The translations under genes were made by a program, and so were the position numbers. Positions 9,322-17,080 of a stretch of 32,230 bases of DNA are shown piece after piece. This stretch comes from Hansschlegelia zhihuaiae (GTDB lineage: Bacteria; Pseudomonadota; Alphaproteobacteria; Rhizobiales; Methylopilaceae). Location: positions 94,259 through 126,488 of the forward strand of contig NZ_RYFI01000006.1 of the NCBI RefSeq assembly GCF_004103825.1. The letters run 5' to 3'. Under the pieces are notes generated by a model that did no database searches, had not been told where the DNA came from, and was given only the letters and a program-made list of their open reading frames with translations. The stretch's first letter is position 1. Every line of letters starts with the position of its first letter.

Positions 9322-10386
9322 ATGCCGGGCCTCAGCGATTTTGACCGCACGATCGTCTTCAGCGACGCGGCGATTCAACGGATTCGCGCCCACCGTCACC
9401 CGGCCTATCCCCGCAATTACGAGCTCTGGTATACTTACGCCACGGGCTATAACGCCGCTCTTAATCGAGCGATCAACGAGGCGCTGGAGCGCGCCTCGTC
9501 GATCTCCGAAGCAGAACTTGATTTGCTTTACGAGAGCTACCTGTCGCCGCTCAGGCTCTCCGAGCGCGTCGACAGCGTCGGAACCCGCATCCTGGCGGAG
9601 ATCTCGGAGGTCGCCGGCATCCTGAAGGACGCGCGGCAGGCGAATGACGACTACGCCCGCACGCTGGAGGGCCTCGCCGACAAGACCGAGGACATCGGCC
9701 CTATGGGGACGCTCTTAAGCGAGATCGCGAAGGGCATGCTGCACGCGACGAACGAGATGGTGGCGCGGACGCGGGAGCTCGAAGCTCAGCTTGCGAGCTC
9801 GCAGGACGAGATGCAGGAGCTGCACAACACGCTCGAGGTGATACGGGCGGAATCGCTGACCGACCCCCTCACCGGCCTGGCGAACCGCAAGTTCCTCCAG
9901 GGCACGCTCGACCGGTCGATCCTGGACGCCGACAAGGGCCAGCGGTTCTCGCTGCTCGTGATCGACATCGACCACTTCAAGACCTTCAACGACAATTACG
10001 GCCACCTGACCGGCGATCAGGTGCTCCGCCTCGTCGCGCTGTCGCTCAAGCAGAACGTCAAGGGCCAGGACCTCGCCGCCCGCTTCGGCGGCGAGGAATT
10101 CGCGATCGTGCTTCCCGACACCGCCCTCTCCGGCGCCGCGGCCGTCGCAGAGCGGATCCGGCGCACGGTGATGACCAAGGATCTGGTCAAGCGCTCGACG
10201 GGCGAGCACCTGGGCCGCATCACGGTGTCGATCGGCGTCGCGACCTGGCGGCGCGGCGACAGCGGGCAGACCATCATCGATCGCGCCGACCGCTGCATGT
10301 ATGTGGCGAAGCGATCGGGCCGAAACCTCGTGGTCAGCGAGGACGACCCGCGGACGGCCCAGGAGCTGCCGGAGCGGGTCGCCTGA
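9322..10386 (+). CDS. GGDEF-domain diguanylate cyclase
   Basis: This protein synthesises cyclic di-GMP from two GTP. Of 354 residues, the first 175 or so form an alpha-helical sensory/dimerisation region of unknown type (including ARTRELEAQLASSQDEMQEL, a likely coiled coil). The GGDEF domain follows: DPLTGLANRK (181-190), the metal-binding IDIDHFK (D215), and the active-site GGEEF (256-260), then SIGVA. The inhibitory I-site position, usually RxxD five residues before the active loop, reads KGQD (247-250), so product inhibition may be weak. There is no transmembrane segment, so it should be cytoplasmic. It ends 13 bases from the convergent reductase gene. Confidence 0.93.
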   Translation: MPGLSDFDRTIVFSDAAIQRIRAHRHPAYPRNYELWYTYATGYNAALNRAINEALERASSISEAELDLLYESYLSPLRLSERVDSVGTRILAEISEVAGILKDARQANDDYARTLEGLADKTEDIGPMGTLLSEIAKGMLHATNEMVARTRELEAQLASSQDEMQELHNTLEVIRAESLTDPLTGLANRKFLQGTLDRSILDADKGQRFSLLVIDIDHFKTFNDNYGHLTGDQVLRLVALSLKQNVKGQDLAARFGGEEFAIVLPDTALSGAAAVAERIRRTVMTKDLVKRSTGEHLGRITVSIGVATWRRGDSGQTIIDRADRCMYVAKRSGRNLVVSEDDPRTAQELPERVA

Positions 10387-10399
10387 GAATGGCGGCTGA

Positions 10400-11506
10400 T
10401 CAGGCCGCTACGGCCTCCCCGCGGGTCGGATAGTCCGTGTAACCTTTCTCGCCGCCGCCATAGAACGTCGCCTTGTCCGGCTCGGCCAGCGGCGCGCCCT
10501 CGCGGATGCGTTCGACGAGGTCGGGATTGGCGATGAACGGGCGGCCGAACGCCACCAGGTCGACCTCGCCGTCCGCGACGCGCTTCGCCGCAAGCTCCGC
10601 GTCATAGCCATTGTTGCCGATATAGCCGCCCTTGAAGGCCTGCCTCAGCTTGGAGAGATCGAAGCCGCCCTCCGGCGCGCGGGCGCCTTGGGTCTCGCCT
10701 TCGATCAGATGGATGTAGGCGATTCCGAGATCCGAAAGGCTCTTGACCGCGTGGGTGAAGAGCGGCTCGGGATTGGAGTCCGAGATGTCGTTGAACGGGC
10801 TGAGCGGCGACAGCCGAACGCCGACCCGGTCCGCGCCGATCGCCTTCGCAGCCGCCTCGACCGCCTCGAGCAGGAAGCGGGACCGGTTCTCGATGGAGCC
10901 GCCATAGGCGTCGGTCCGCTTGTTGGTCCCGTCGCGCAGGAACTGATCAAGCAGGTAGCCGTTCGCGCCGTGGACCTCGACGCCGTCGAAACCGGCCGCC
11001 CTGGCGTTCTCCGCGGCCTTGCCATACTGCGCGACGATCCCGGGAATCTCTTCCAGCTCCAGCGCGCGCGGCGTCTCCAGCGGCTTGAAACCGTCATTGG
11101 TAAAAGCCTGCCCCTCGGGCTTCACGGCCGACGGCGCGACCGGCAGCTGGCCGCCCGGCTGCAGGTCGCGATGCGAGATCCGGCCGACATGCCAGAGCTG
11201 CAGCACGATCCGCCCGCCCTTGGCGTGGACCGCGTCGGTCACGAGGCGCCAGCCGGCGATCTGCTCGTCGGAATAGATGCCGGGCGTCCAGGCGTAGCCC
11301 TGCCCCTCGGGCATGATCTGCGTGGCCTCCGAGATGATCAGTCCGGCCGACGCGCGCTGCGCGTAGTACTCGGCGTTCAGCTGACGAGGCGCGAGCGTCC
11401 CCGCGTCGGCGCGCGAGCGGGTCAGGGGCGCCATGACGATGCGGTTCGGAAGCGAGAGCGCTCCCAGCTGGAACGCCTGGAATAGGGGGTCGACGGAGGA
11501 CGTCAT
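10400..11506 (-). CDS. Old Yellow Enzyme family alkene reductase (NADH:flavin oxidoreductase)
   Basis: This is an FMN-dependent ene-reductase of about 368 residues in the OYE/NemA/xenobiotic reductase group, which reduces activated C=C bonds or nitro compounds with NAD(P)H. The start LFQAFQLGALSLPNRIVMAPLTR is typical for FMN binding. HGANGYLLDQF contains the substrate-binding pair H179/N182 and the proton donor Y184; TDAYGGSIENRSRF and the C-terminal AFGRPFIANPDLVER (phosphate binding) follow. ATG 11506 was chosen because GGAGA lies 8 bases upstream and it starts the conserved fold. The frame stays open upstream (ATG at 11575) but that part is not OYE-like. The physiological substrate is unknown. 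Confidence 0.93.
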   Translation of the reverse strand: MTSSVDPLFQAFQLGALSLPNRIVMAPLTRSRADAGTLAPRQLNAEYYAQRASAGLIISEATQIMPEGQGYAWTPGIYSDEQIAGWRLVTDAVHAKGGRIVLQLWHVGRISHRDLQPGGQLPVAPSAVKPEGQAFTNDGFKPLETPRALELEEIPGIVAQYGKAAENARAAGFDGVEVHGANGYLLDQFLRDGTNKRTDAYGGSIENRSRFLLEAVEAAAKAIGADRVGVRLSPLSPFNDISDSNPEPLFTHAVKSLSDLGIAYIHLIEGETQGARAPEGGFDLSKLRQAFKGGYIGNNGYDAELAAKRVADGEVDLVAFGRPFIANPDLVERIREGAPLAEPDKATFYGGGEKGYTDYPTRGEAVAA

Positions 11507-11634
11507 CGATATCTCCAGATTGCAAATGGAATGCGGCGCGAGGCCGTTCTTCGCATGTGCAAATAGGAAGGTCATGACAGCTTTGCGCCCCCGACGACGG
11601 GCGACAAACGCAAGGCAGGCTTGCGCCAGAGAGG
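11507..11634 (-). promoter_or_regulatory. Upstream region of the alkene reductase, with a repeated TGCAAAT
   Basis: This gap holds the promoter region of the reductase. TGCAAAT occurs twice (11521-11527 and 11558-11564), 37 bases apart, in the same orientation, and might be a regulator site. No regulator gene is adjacent. Confidence 0.25.
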
Positions 11635-11997
11635 TCAGCTGCGGCGGGCGGGGCGCTTGCGTTTGGGCTTGCCGTCTTTCGCAGCGCGGGCGACGGCCAG
11701 GGCGCGCCTCGCAAACTCGGCGAGAGCGTCGGGATCGTCGAACAGCCGGTCGGGCATCCGCCAATAGGACATGATGGTCCGGCGGCCGTCCCGCGTCTCG
11801 TAGGAGAACGCCTCGCAGCCTTCGGCTTCGAAAAACTGGTCGGTCGACCGGTCGCTCTTGAGATAGAGCACGCCGCCGGCCTCAAGCGCGAACATCAATT
11901 CGCCTGCGTAAACCCCTGTTCCGCCGAACATGTTTCGACACCTGACCGGGCCAAGCGCATGAAAAAGCTCGGCTGCGTAGTCCGGGTCGAACGACAT
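11635..11997 (-). CDS. TfoX N-terminal domain family protein
   Basis: This is a 120-residue protein matching the stand-alone TfoX-N family: LGPVRCRNMFGGTGVYAGELMFAL is the characteristic region, followed by LYLKSDRST and the SYWRMPDRLFDDPD segment. The C-terminus is a basic Lys/Arg tail (KPKRKRPARRS) that could bind nucleic acid. TfoX (Sxy) regulates competence in gammaproteobacteria, but stand-alone TfoX-N proteins in alphaproteobacteria have no settled function. Its ATG overlaps the sufA stop by one base (TGATG at 11995-11999), so it is coupled to sufA and is the last gene of the SUF operon. Whether it takes part in Fe-S metabolism is unknown. Confidence 0.87.
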   Translation of the reverse strand: MSFDPDYAAELFHALGPVRCRNMFGGTGVYAGELMFALEAGGVLYLKSDRSTDQFFEAEGCEAFSYETRDGRRTIMSYWRMPDRLFDDPDALAEFARRALAVARAAKDGKPKRKRPARRS

Positions 11998-12377
11998 CAG
12001 GCGACCGGCTGGTAGCTCCCGGGAAGCGCGGGCGTGATCGACACCGATTCGCCGCAGCCGCAGGCCGAAACCTGGTTCGGGTTGTTGAACACGAAGCGCT
12101 GGGTGAGCTTCTCGGTCACGAAGTCCATCTCGGTGCCGAGCAGATAGAGCACCGCCTTCGGGTCGATCAGCACGGTGACGCCCTTGTCCTCCACCACCTC
12201 GTCCGTGGGACCCGCGGCGGCGGCGTAGTCGAGCGTGTATTCCATGCCCGCGCAGCCTCCCGTCTTCACGCCGATCCGGAGGCCCGCGATCGGCGTCTCG
12301 GACCGCTCAATAATCGAGCGCACGCGGTTCGCCGCCCGGTCGGTCAGGGTCAGGACTTTGGGTCTCGCACGCGTCAT
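11997..12377 (-). CDS. sufA: A-type iron-sulfur carrier SufA (HesB/IscA family)
   Basis: SufA receives clusters from the SufBCD scaffold and passes them to target proteins. The 126-residue protein has the three ligand cysteines of A-type carriers: C42 in GGCAGM, and C106 and C108 in SACGCGES. LTDRAANRVRSII and the GLRIGVKTGGCAG strand are canonical. The ATG at 12377 has AGGAG upstream. It is next to last in the SUF operon, 82 bases after the VOC gene, and overlaps the TfoX gene by one base. Distinguishing SufA from ErpA/IscA by sequence alone is imprecise; the operon context favours SufA. Confidence 0.94.
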   Translation of the reverse strand: MTRARPKVLTLTDRAANRVRSIIERSETPIAGLRIGVKTGGCAGMEYTLDYAAAAGPTDEVVEDKGVTVLIDPKAVLYLLGTEMDFVTEKLTQRFVFNNPNQVSACGCGESVSITPALPGSYQPVA

Positions 12378-12415
12378 GACATCAGCTCCTCGAAGCGCTC
12401 TCGGGCGCTCCGCAT

Positions 12416-12436
12416 CGAAAAGATAAGCGCTTTTCG
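12416..12436 (-). promoter_or_regulatory. Perfect 7-bp dyad between the VOC gene and sufA
   Basis: CGAAAAG (12416-12422) and CTTTTCG (12430-12436) are perfect inverted repeats separated by seven bases, about 40 bases upstream of sufA. The A/T-rich arms stand out. It could be a transcript hairpin that trims or attenuates read-through, or a repressor operator. Nothing seen decides between these. Confidence 0.3.
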
Positions 12437-12459
12437 CCGCGCTTGCGAGGGTTTGGGGC

Positions 12460-12894
12460 TCAATAGGTCGGCCACACCTTCGGCGTCACGAGTTCGAGCA
12501 AATGGCCGTCTGGGTCCCGGAAATAGACGCTCGTCCCGCCGAGCGGCCAGCTCATCCGGCTCTCGACCGCGATCCCGAGCTGGTCGAGCCGCTTCTCCCA
12601 TACGGGCAGGTCGTCCGCGGCGATCGCGAAGGCCGCGTGCAGCTTGCCCTCCCCGTCATGCGCCGGGATGACGCCGCCCGGCATCTCCTGCGCCTTCGCC
12701 GACCCGCCCCGCCGGAACAGAAGAAGGACGCCCGCGCCGGCGACGTCGAGCGCGATCAGGGCGTCGTTCCCGAACAGATGGGGAAAGTCGAAGACGCGGT
12801 CGTAGAACGCCGCCGAGCGGGCCAGATTCTCGACGTATAGCGCGCTTTCGAGGATCCCGCGGACCTTCGGAGCGCCCTGCCCGGAGCCGTTCAG
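12460..12894 (-). CDS. VOC (glyoxalase-fold) protein, apparent CTG start
   Basis: This is a two-module vicinal-oxygen-chelate protein of about 144 residues. The N-terminal module reads ESALYVENLARSAAFYDRVF; the C-terminal one has HAAFAIAADDL and YFRDPDGHLLEL, whose His and Glu are the usual metal-ligand positions. The only canonical in-frame start nearby, ATG 12684, would delete the whole first module. The frame is open back to 12894 and beyond. CTG at 12892-12894 lies 5 bases after GAGG (12900-12903), so I place the start there. A single-base indel relative to an ancestral GTGA overlap start is an alternative. The gene sits between sufT and sufA. The reaction is unknown. Confidence 0.72.
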   Translation of the reverse strand: MNGSGQGAPKVRGILESALYVENLARSAAFYDRVFDFPHLFGNDALIALDVAGAGVLLLFRRGGSAKAQEMPGGVIPAHDGEGKLHAAFAIAADDLPVWEKRLDQLGIAVESRMSWPLGGTSVYFRDPDGHLLELVTPKVWPTY

Positions 12895-12903
12895 CGCCGC
12901 CTC
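12892..12903 (-). promoter_or_regulatory. Ribosome-binding site deciding a CTG start
   Basis: On the minus strand GAGG (12903-12900), partly inside the sufT stop, is followed by CGGCG and then CTG AAC. This is the only Shine-Dalgarno-like site that would give a full-length VOC protein. Confidence 0.5.
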
Positions 12904-13273
12904 ACCACATGTCGAGCGCGACGCGGGCCTCGTCGGACATCCGGCTCTGATCCCACGGCGGATCGAACACCATCTTCACGATCACCGCGCCAACGCCCGG
13001 AACCGCGCCGACGGCGTTCTCGACCCAGCCCGGCATCTCGCCCGCGACGGGACAGCCGGGCGCGGTCAGGGTCATGTCGATCGCGATGTCGCGGTTGTCC
13101 GAGATGTCGATTCGGTAGACCAGGCCGAGCTCATAGATGTCGACCGGAATCTCTGGATCGTACACGGTCTTCAGAGCCGCGACGATGTCGTCGGTGAGCC
13201 GGTCGAGCTCCTCGGGCGGAATCGCGGAGGCCTCGTCGGTTCGGGGCTTCTCCGCCGTCGCTGCGTCGGTCAT
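12902..13273 (-). CDS. sufT: SUF system Fe-S assembly protein SufT (MIP18/DUF59 family)
   Basis: SufT-type proteins help Fe-S protein maturation in the SUF pathway. The 123-residue protein carries the family core: DPEIPVDIYELGLVY (39-53), then MTLTAPGCPVAGEMP with the conserved Cys74, and VKMVFDPPWDQSRMSDEAR near the C-terminus. The first 25 residues are a variable acidic/Ala-rich tail. I chose ATG 13273, preceded by GAGAAAGG. An in-frame GTG at 13300 overlapping the sufS stop (GTGA) would add nine residues. It lies between sufS and the VOC gene in the operon. Confidence 0.93.
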   Translation of the reverse strand: MTDAATAEKPRTDEASAIPPEELDRLTDDIVAALKTVYDPEIPVDIYELGLVYRIDISDNRDIAIDMTLTAPGCPVAGEMPGWVENAVGAVPGVGAVIVKMVFDPPWDQSRMSDEARVALDMW

Positions 13274-13296
13274 CGGATCGAAGCCTTTCTCAATTC

Positions 13297-14550
13297 TCAC
13301 GCAAACAGATCGCGCGCCTTCGCGATCGCCTCGGCCAAACGATCGACCTCATCGACCGTGTTGTAAAGCGCGAAGGACGCCCGGCAGGTCGAGGTGACGC
13401 CGAGGCGCTTGAGTAGCGGCTGGGCGCAATGCGTGCCCGCGCGGACCGCGACCCCCGACCGATCGAGCACCGTCGCGACGTCGTGGGCGTGCGCGCCCTC
13501 GAGGTTGAAGGCGACGATCGCCCCCTTCCCCGGCGCCCGGCCGAAGATCTTGACGGAGTTGATGGCGCCGAGCCGCTCATGGGCGTAGGCCGCGAGCGAG
13601 GCCTCGTGGGCCGCGATCGCCTCGAGCCCGACGGAGCGCATGTAGTCGAGCGCCGCTCCCAGCCCGATCGCCTGCACGATCGGCGGCGTGCCGGCCTCGA
13701 AGCGGTGCGGCGGGTCGCCATAGGTGACGTCCTCTTCGGTGACGTCGCGGATCATCTCGCCGCCGCCGTTGAAGGGCGGCAGCGCCTCGAGCCGCGCCTT
13801 CTTCCCGTAGAGCACGCCGATCCCGGTCGGGCCGTACACCTTGTGGCCGGTGAAGACGTAGTAGTCGCAATCGATGTCCGGTACGTCCGGCGCGAGATGG
13901 ACCGCGCCCTGGCTGCCGTCGACGAGGACCGGAACGCCGCGCTCATGGGCGATCCGGCAGACCTCCTTCACGGGCACGACCGTGCCGAGCACGTTCGACA
14001 TATGGGTGATCGCGACGAACTTCGTGCGCGGGCTCAGGGCCGCCTCGAAGGCATCGAGGTCGAAGGACCCGTCGTCGCGGACCTGAACCCATTTGAGAAC
14101 CGCCCCGCGGCGCTCCCTCAGGAAGTGCCAAGGCACCACGTTCGAGTGGTGCTCCATGATGGTGAGGACGATCTCGTCGCCCTCTCCGATCCCGGACAGG
14201 CCGACGCCGTTCGCCACCAGATTGATCGACTCGGTCGCGGAGCGGGTGAAGATGATCTCGTCGATCGACGCCGCGTTTAGAAAGCGTCGGACGCTTTCCC
14301 TCGCGTTTTCAAAGCCTTCCGTCGCGGCGTTCGCAAGATAGTGCAGGCCGCGATGGACGTTGGAATATTCGCTCTCATAGGCCCGCCGCATGCGGTCCAG
14401 CACCTGCACGGGCTTCTGGGCCGACGCGCCATTGTCGAGATAGACGAGCGGCTTGCCATGCACGGTCAGCGATAGCGCCGGGAAGTCGGCGCGCAGGCGC
14501 TCGACGTCATAGGCCGCGGCGGCAGGCGCGATGGGTTCGGCGAGGGACAT
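13297..14550 (-). CDS. sufS: Cysteine desulfurase SufS
   Basis: SufS is the PLP enzyme that removes sulfur from L-cysteine and loads it, as persulfide, towards the SufBCD scaffold. The 417-residue protein has YLDNGASAQKP near the N-terminus, the HH pair in IMEHHSN (134-135), the PLP-binding Lys237 in FTGHKVYGPTG, and the persulfide-forming Cys375 in VRAGTHCAQP. The short active-site loop marks a type II (SufS/CsdA) desulfurase, unlike the IscS-type enzyme at the head of this cluster. No sufE or sufU gene is seen in the window. It is separated from sufD by about 160 bases holding a REP-like palindrome. Confidence 0.96.
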   Translation of the reverse strand: MSLAEPIAPAAAAYDVERLRADFPALSLTVHGKPLVYLDNGASAQKPVQVLDRMRRAYESEYSNVHRGLHYLANAATEGFENARESVRRFLNAASIDEIIFTRSATESINLVANGVGLSGIGEGDEIVLTIMEHHSNVVPWHFLRERRGAVLKWVQVRDDGSFDLDAFEAALSPRTKFVAITHMSNVLGTVVPVKEVCRIAHERGVPVLVDGSQGAVHLAPDVPDIDCDYYVFTGHKVYGPTGIGVLYGKKARLEALPPFNGGGEMIRDVTEEDVTYGDPPHRFEAGTPPIVQAIGLGAALDYMRSVGLEAIAAHEASLAAYAHERLGAINSVKIFGRAPGKGAIVAFNLEGAHAHDVATVLDRSGVAVRAGTHCAQPLLKRLGVTSTCRASFALYNTVDEVDRLAEAIAKARDLFA

Positions 14551-14601
14551 GACGCTGATCTAAAGGCTGGGGAGAAGAACACAAGGGCGCAGCAGACGAA
14601 G

Positions 14602-14701
14602 CGTCATCCCGGACGGTCGAAGACCGATCCGGGATCGTTAGACGATCATCGCCTTGTCCTGCGGCCGATCCCGGCTCTCGCTGCGCTCGGCAGGGATGAC
14701 G
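14602..14701. repeat. REP-like palindromic element between sufD and sufS
   Basis: This noncoding element is bounded by CGTCATCCC (14602-14610) and its exact inverse GGGATGACG (14693-14701). Its left part folds alone: ATCCCGGA (14606-14613) pairs with TCCGGGAT (14628-14635), continued by CGGTC-GAA-GACCG with one bulged base. The right part (14670-14700) forms a weaker hairpin. This layout resembles the dispersed palindromes of alphaproteobacterial genomes. In the SUF transcript it could pause or stop transcription, or stabilise the upstream sufB-sufD part. Confidence 0.6.
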
Positions 14702-14708
14702 GCGGGCC

Positions 14709-16025
14709 TCAGCTCCGCTCCGCCAGCCAGCGATCGGCCCTCGCCGTCAGGGCCTCGCGGAGGCTCTCGTTCTCGATGCCCTCCAGCACCTCGCCCACGA
14801 AGGCCTGGACCAGCAGCGACTCGGCCTCCGCCTGCGGGATGCCCCGCGCTTTGAGGTAGAACAGCAGGTCCTCGTCGAGCGCTCCGACGGTCGCGCCATG
14901 GCCGCAGACCACGTCGTCGGCGAAGATCTCGAGCTCCGGCTTGGCGTTCGCCTCGGCGGTCTCGGACAAGAGCAGCGCCTGCGCCATCATCTTGCCGTCG
15001 GTCTTCTGGGCGCCGGGACGCACCACGATCTTGCCCTGGAACACCGAGCGCGCCTCGCCGTCGAGCGCGGACTTGAACAGCTCCCGGCTCGCGCAGTTCA
15101 ACGTCGTGTGGTCGACCACCAGCGTCGTATCGAGGTGCCGGCGCCCCCCGGCGAGGGTGACGCCCGTTACGTCGGCGGTCGCCTTGTCGCCGCAGAAATC
15201 GAGGAAGATCTGCTGGCGCGCCGCCACGCCGCCGACCGCCAACGCCACGGTTCGCAGGCGCGCCTTGGCGCCGAGCCGGGCGCCGAGCGTGGCGAGATGC
15301 AGCGAGCCCAGCCCCTCGTCCTGCAGCTTGACGAGTGTCGCCTCCGCTCCGTCGGCCAGATCGAGCCCGACCAGCGTGTTGGTCTGGTGCGGGCTCGCGT
15401 CGCCGACATGGCTCTCGACGAGCGTGACGGAAGCCTCCTTGCCGACCGAGACCAGCACGCGGCCATAGGAGGCGTGCGCATCGCCGGTCTGCACATTGGC
15501 GACATGGATGGGACGGCCGGGCTTCGCGCCGTCCGTGACCGCCACCACGAGGCCGTCGGCGACGAAGGCGGTGTTCAGCGCCACCGCGGCGTTGTCGTTG
15601 GGCACGCCCTTGAGCGCGAGCGCCGAGGCCGCGTCGCTCGCGAGCGCGACCGCGAGCGGGGCGATCGAGACGCCGTCCTCCGGCCCTGCGACGTCCGACA
15701 GGTCGGCGGCGAGCCGGCCGTTGACGAAGACGATGCGCTGCGCGTCGAAGCCTGCGAGCGGCAGCATCGCCCTCGCGGCGGCCATTTCCTCGGCGGTCGG
15801 CGCGTCGGCGAGCGGCCGCGCCTCACGCATCAGCGCGCGGAGATCGGTGTATTTCCAGTCCTCGACGCGCTTGTTGGGCAGGCCGCGGGAGGCGACCGCG
15901 GCGAAGGCGTCGTCGCGCACGCGGCGCGCGGCCTCGCCGCCGGGGGCGTCCTCCCGCGCTGAGGCGAAGAGTTCGGCGAGCGCGCTTTCCGCGGCCGTGC
16001 GGATCGGGCGGACTTCAGCGTTCAT
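14709..16025 (-). CDS. sufD: Fe-S cluster assembly protein SufD
   Basis: SufD partners SufB in the SufBC2D scaffold on which clusters form, and is needed for iron entry. The 438-residue protein has the N-terminal RVEDWKYTDLR motif, a long beta-helical middle (TLAGGRRHLDTTLVVDH, SVFQGKIVVRPGAQKTDG) and the C-terminal segment CGHGATVGALDEDLLFYLKARGIP typical of SufB/SufD. The C-terminal helical part (VGEVLEGIENESLREAL) follows. ATG 16025 follows GAGGAC. A GTG at 16043 overlaps the sufC stop (GTGA) and would add six residues. It is immediately downstream of sufC. Confidence 0.95.
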   Translation of the reverse strand: MNAEVRPIRTAAESALAELFASAREDAPGGEAARRVRDDAFAAVASRGLPNKRVEDWKYTDLRALMREARPLADAPTAEEMAAARAMLPLAGFDAQRIVFVNGRLAADLSDVAGPEDGVSIAPLAVALASDAASALALKGVPNDNAAVALNTAFVADGLVVAVTDGAKPGRPIHVANVQTGDAHASYGRVLVSVGKEASVTLVESHVGDASPHQTNTLVGLDLADGAEATLVKLQDEGLGSLHLATLGARLGAKARLRTVALAVGGVAARQQIFLDFCGDKATADVTGVTLAGGRRHLDTTLVVDHTTLNCASRELFKSALDGEARSVFQGKIVVRPGAQKTDGKMMAQALLLSETAEANAKPELEIFADDVVCGHGATVGALDEDLLFYLKARGIPQAEAESLLVQAFVGEVLEGIENESLREALTARADRWLAERS

Positions 16026-16039
16026 GCCGTCCTCTGTCC

Positions 16040-16792
<753 letters not shown>

Positions 16793-17080
16793 TTAAGAGC
16801 CTGCATCATTTTCTTCGCGCCATTTCTGGCTGATCTGTTCGTCCGTCAATCCCGCCGCGGACCAGAACGCCCGATGAGCGCGCCATTCGCGATAGACCGC
16901 GATCAATCCGCCAATGACGCATGCCGCTCCAAAGCCAAGAGCGGCGAACGTCAGGGCCGCATTCTCAAGACCGGCGCCAAAGCCGAGGAGGACAAGGCTC
17001 CCAAGAAAGCCTAGCGCCGAAACTCCGACCCGACGCTTCGCCTTCGCGATGGCGGCGTGCGAGGCCTCGAGCGAATTCAC
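16793..17080 (-). CDS. Small two-helix membrane protein inside the SUF operon
   Basis: This is a 95-residue protein of unknown function encoded between sufB and sufC. The start is GTG at 17078-17080, overlapping the sufB stop by four bases (GTGA); the stop abuts the sufC ATG. The frame also stays open within sufB, but that upstream part is an out-of-frame shadow. A basic N-terminal segment (about residues 1-17, AKAKRRVG) precedes two probable membrane helices (about 18-37 and 42-62, rich in Gly/Ala/Leu). A charged C-terminal tail follows, ending in [15 protein letters not shown]. It has no cysteine, so it is not a cluster ligand itself. Tethering the scaffold to the membrane is speculation from position. 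Confidence 0.82.
   Translation of the reverse strand: MNSLEASHAAIAKAKRRVGVSALGFLGSLVLLGFGAGLENAALTFAALGFGAACVIGGLIAVYREWRAHRAFWSAAGLTDEQISQKWREENDAGS

Noticed and set aside
12374-12601. 75-codon minus-strand frame overlapping the VOC gene and sufA start
   Set aside because: It overlaps the better supported VOC frame, has no ribosome-binding site and no recognisable sequence.
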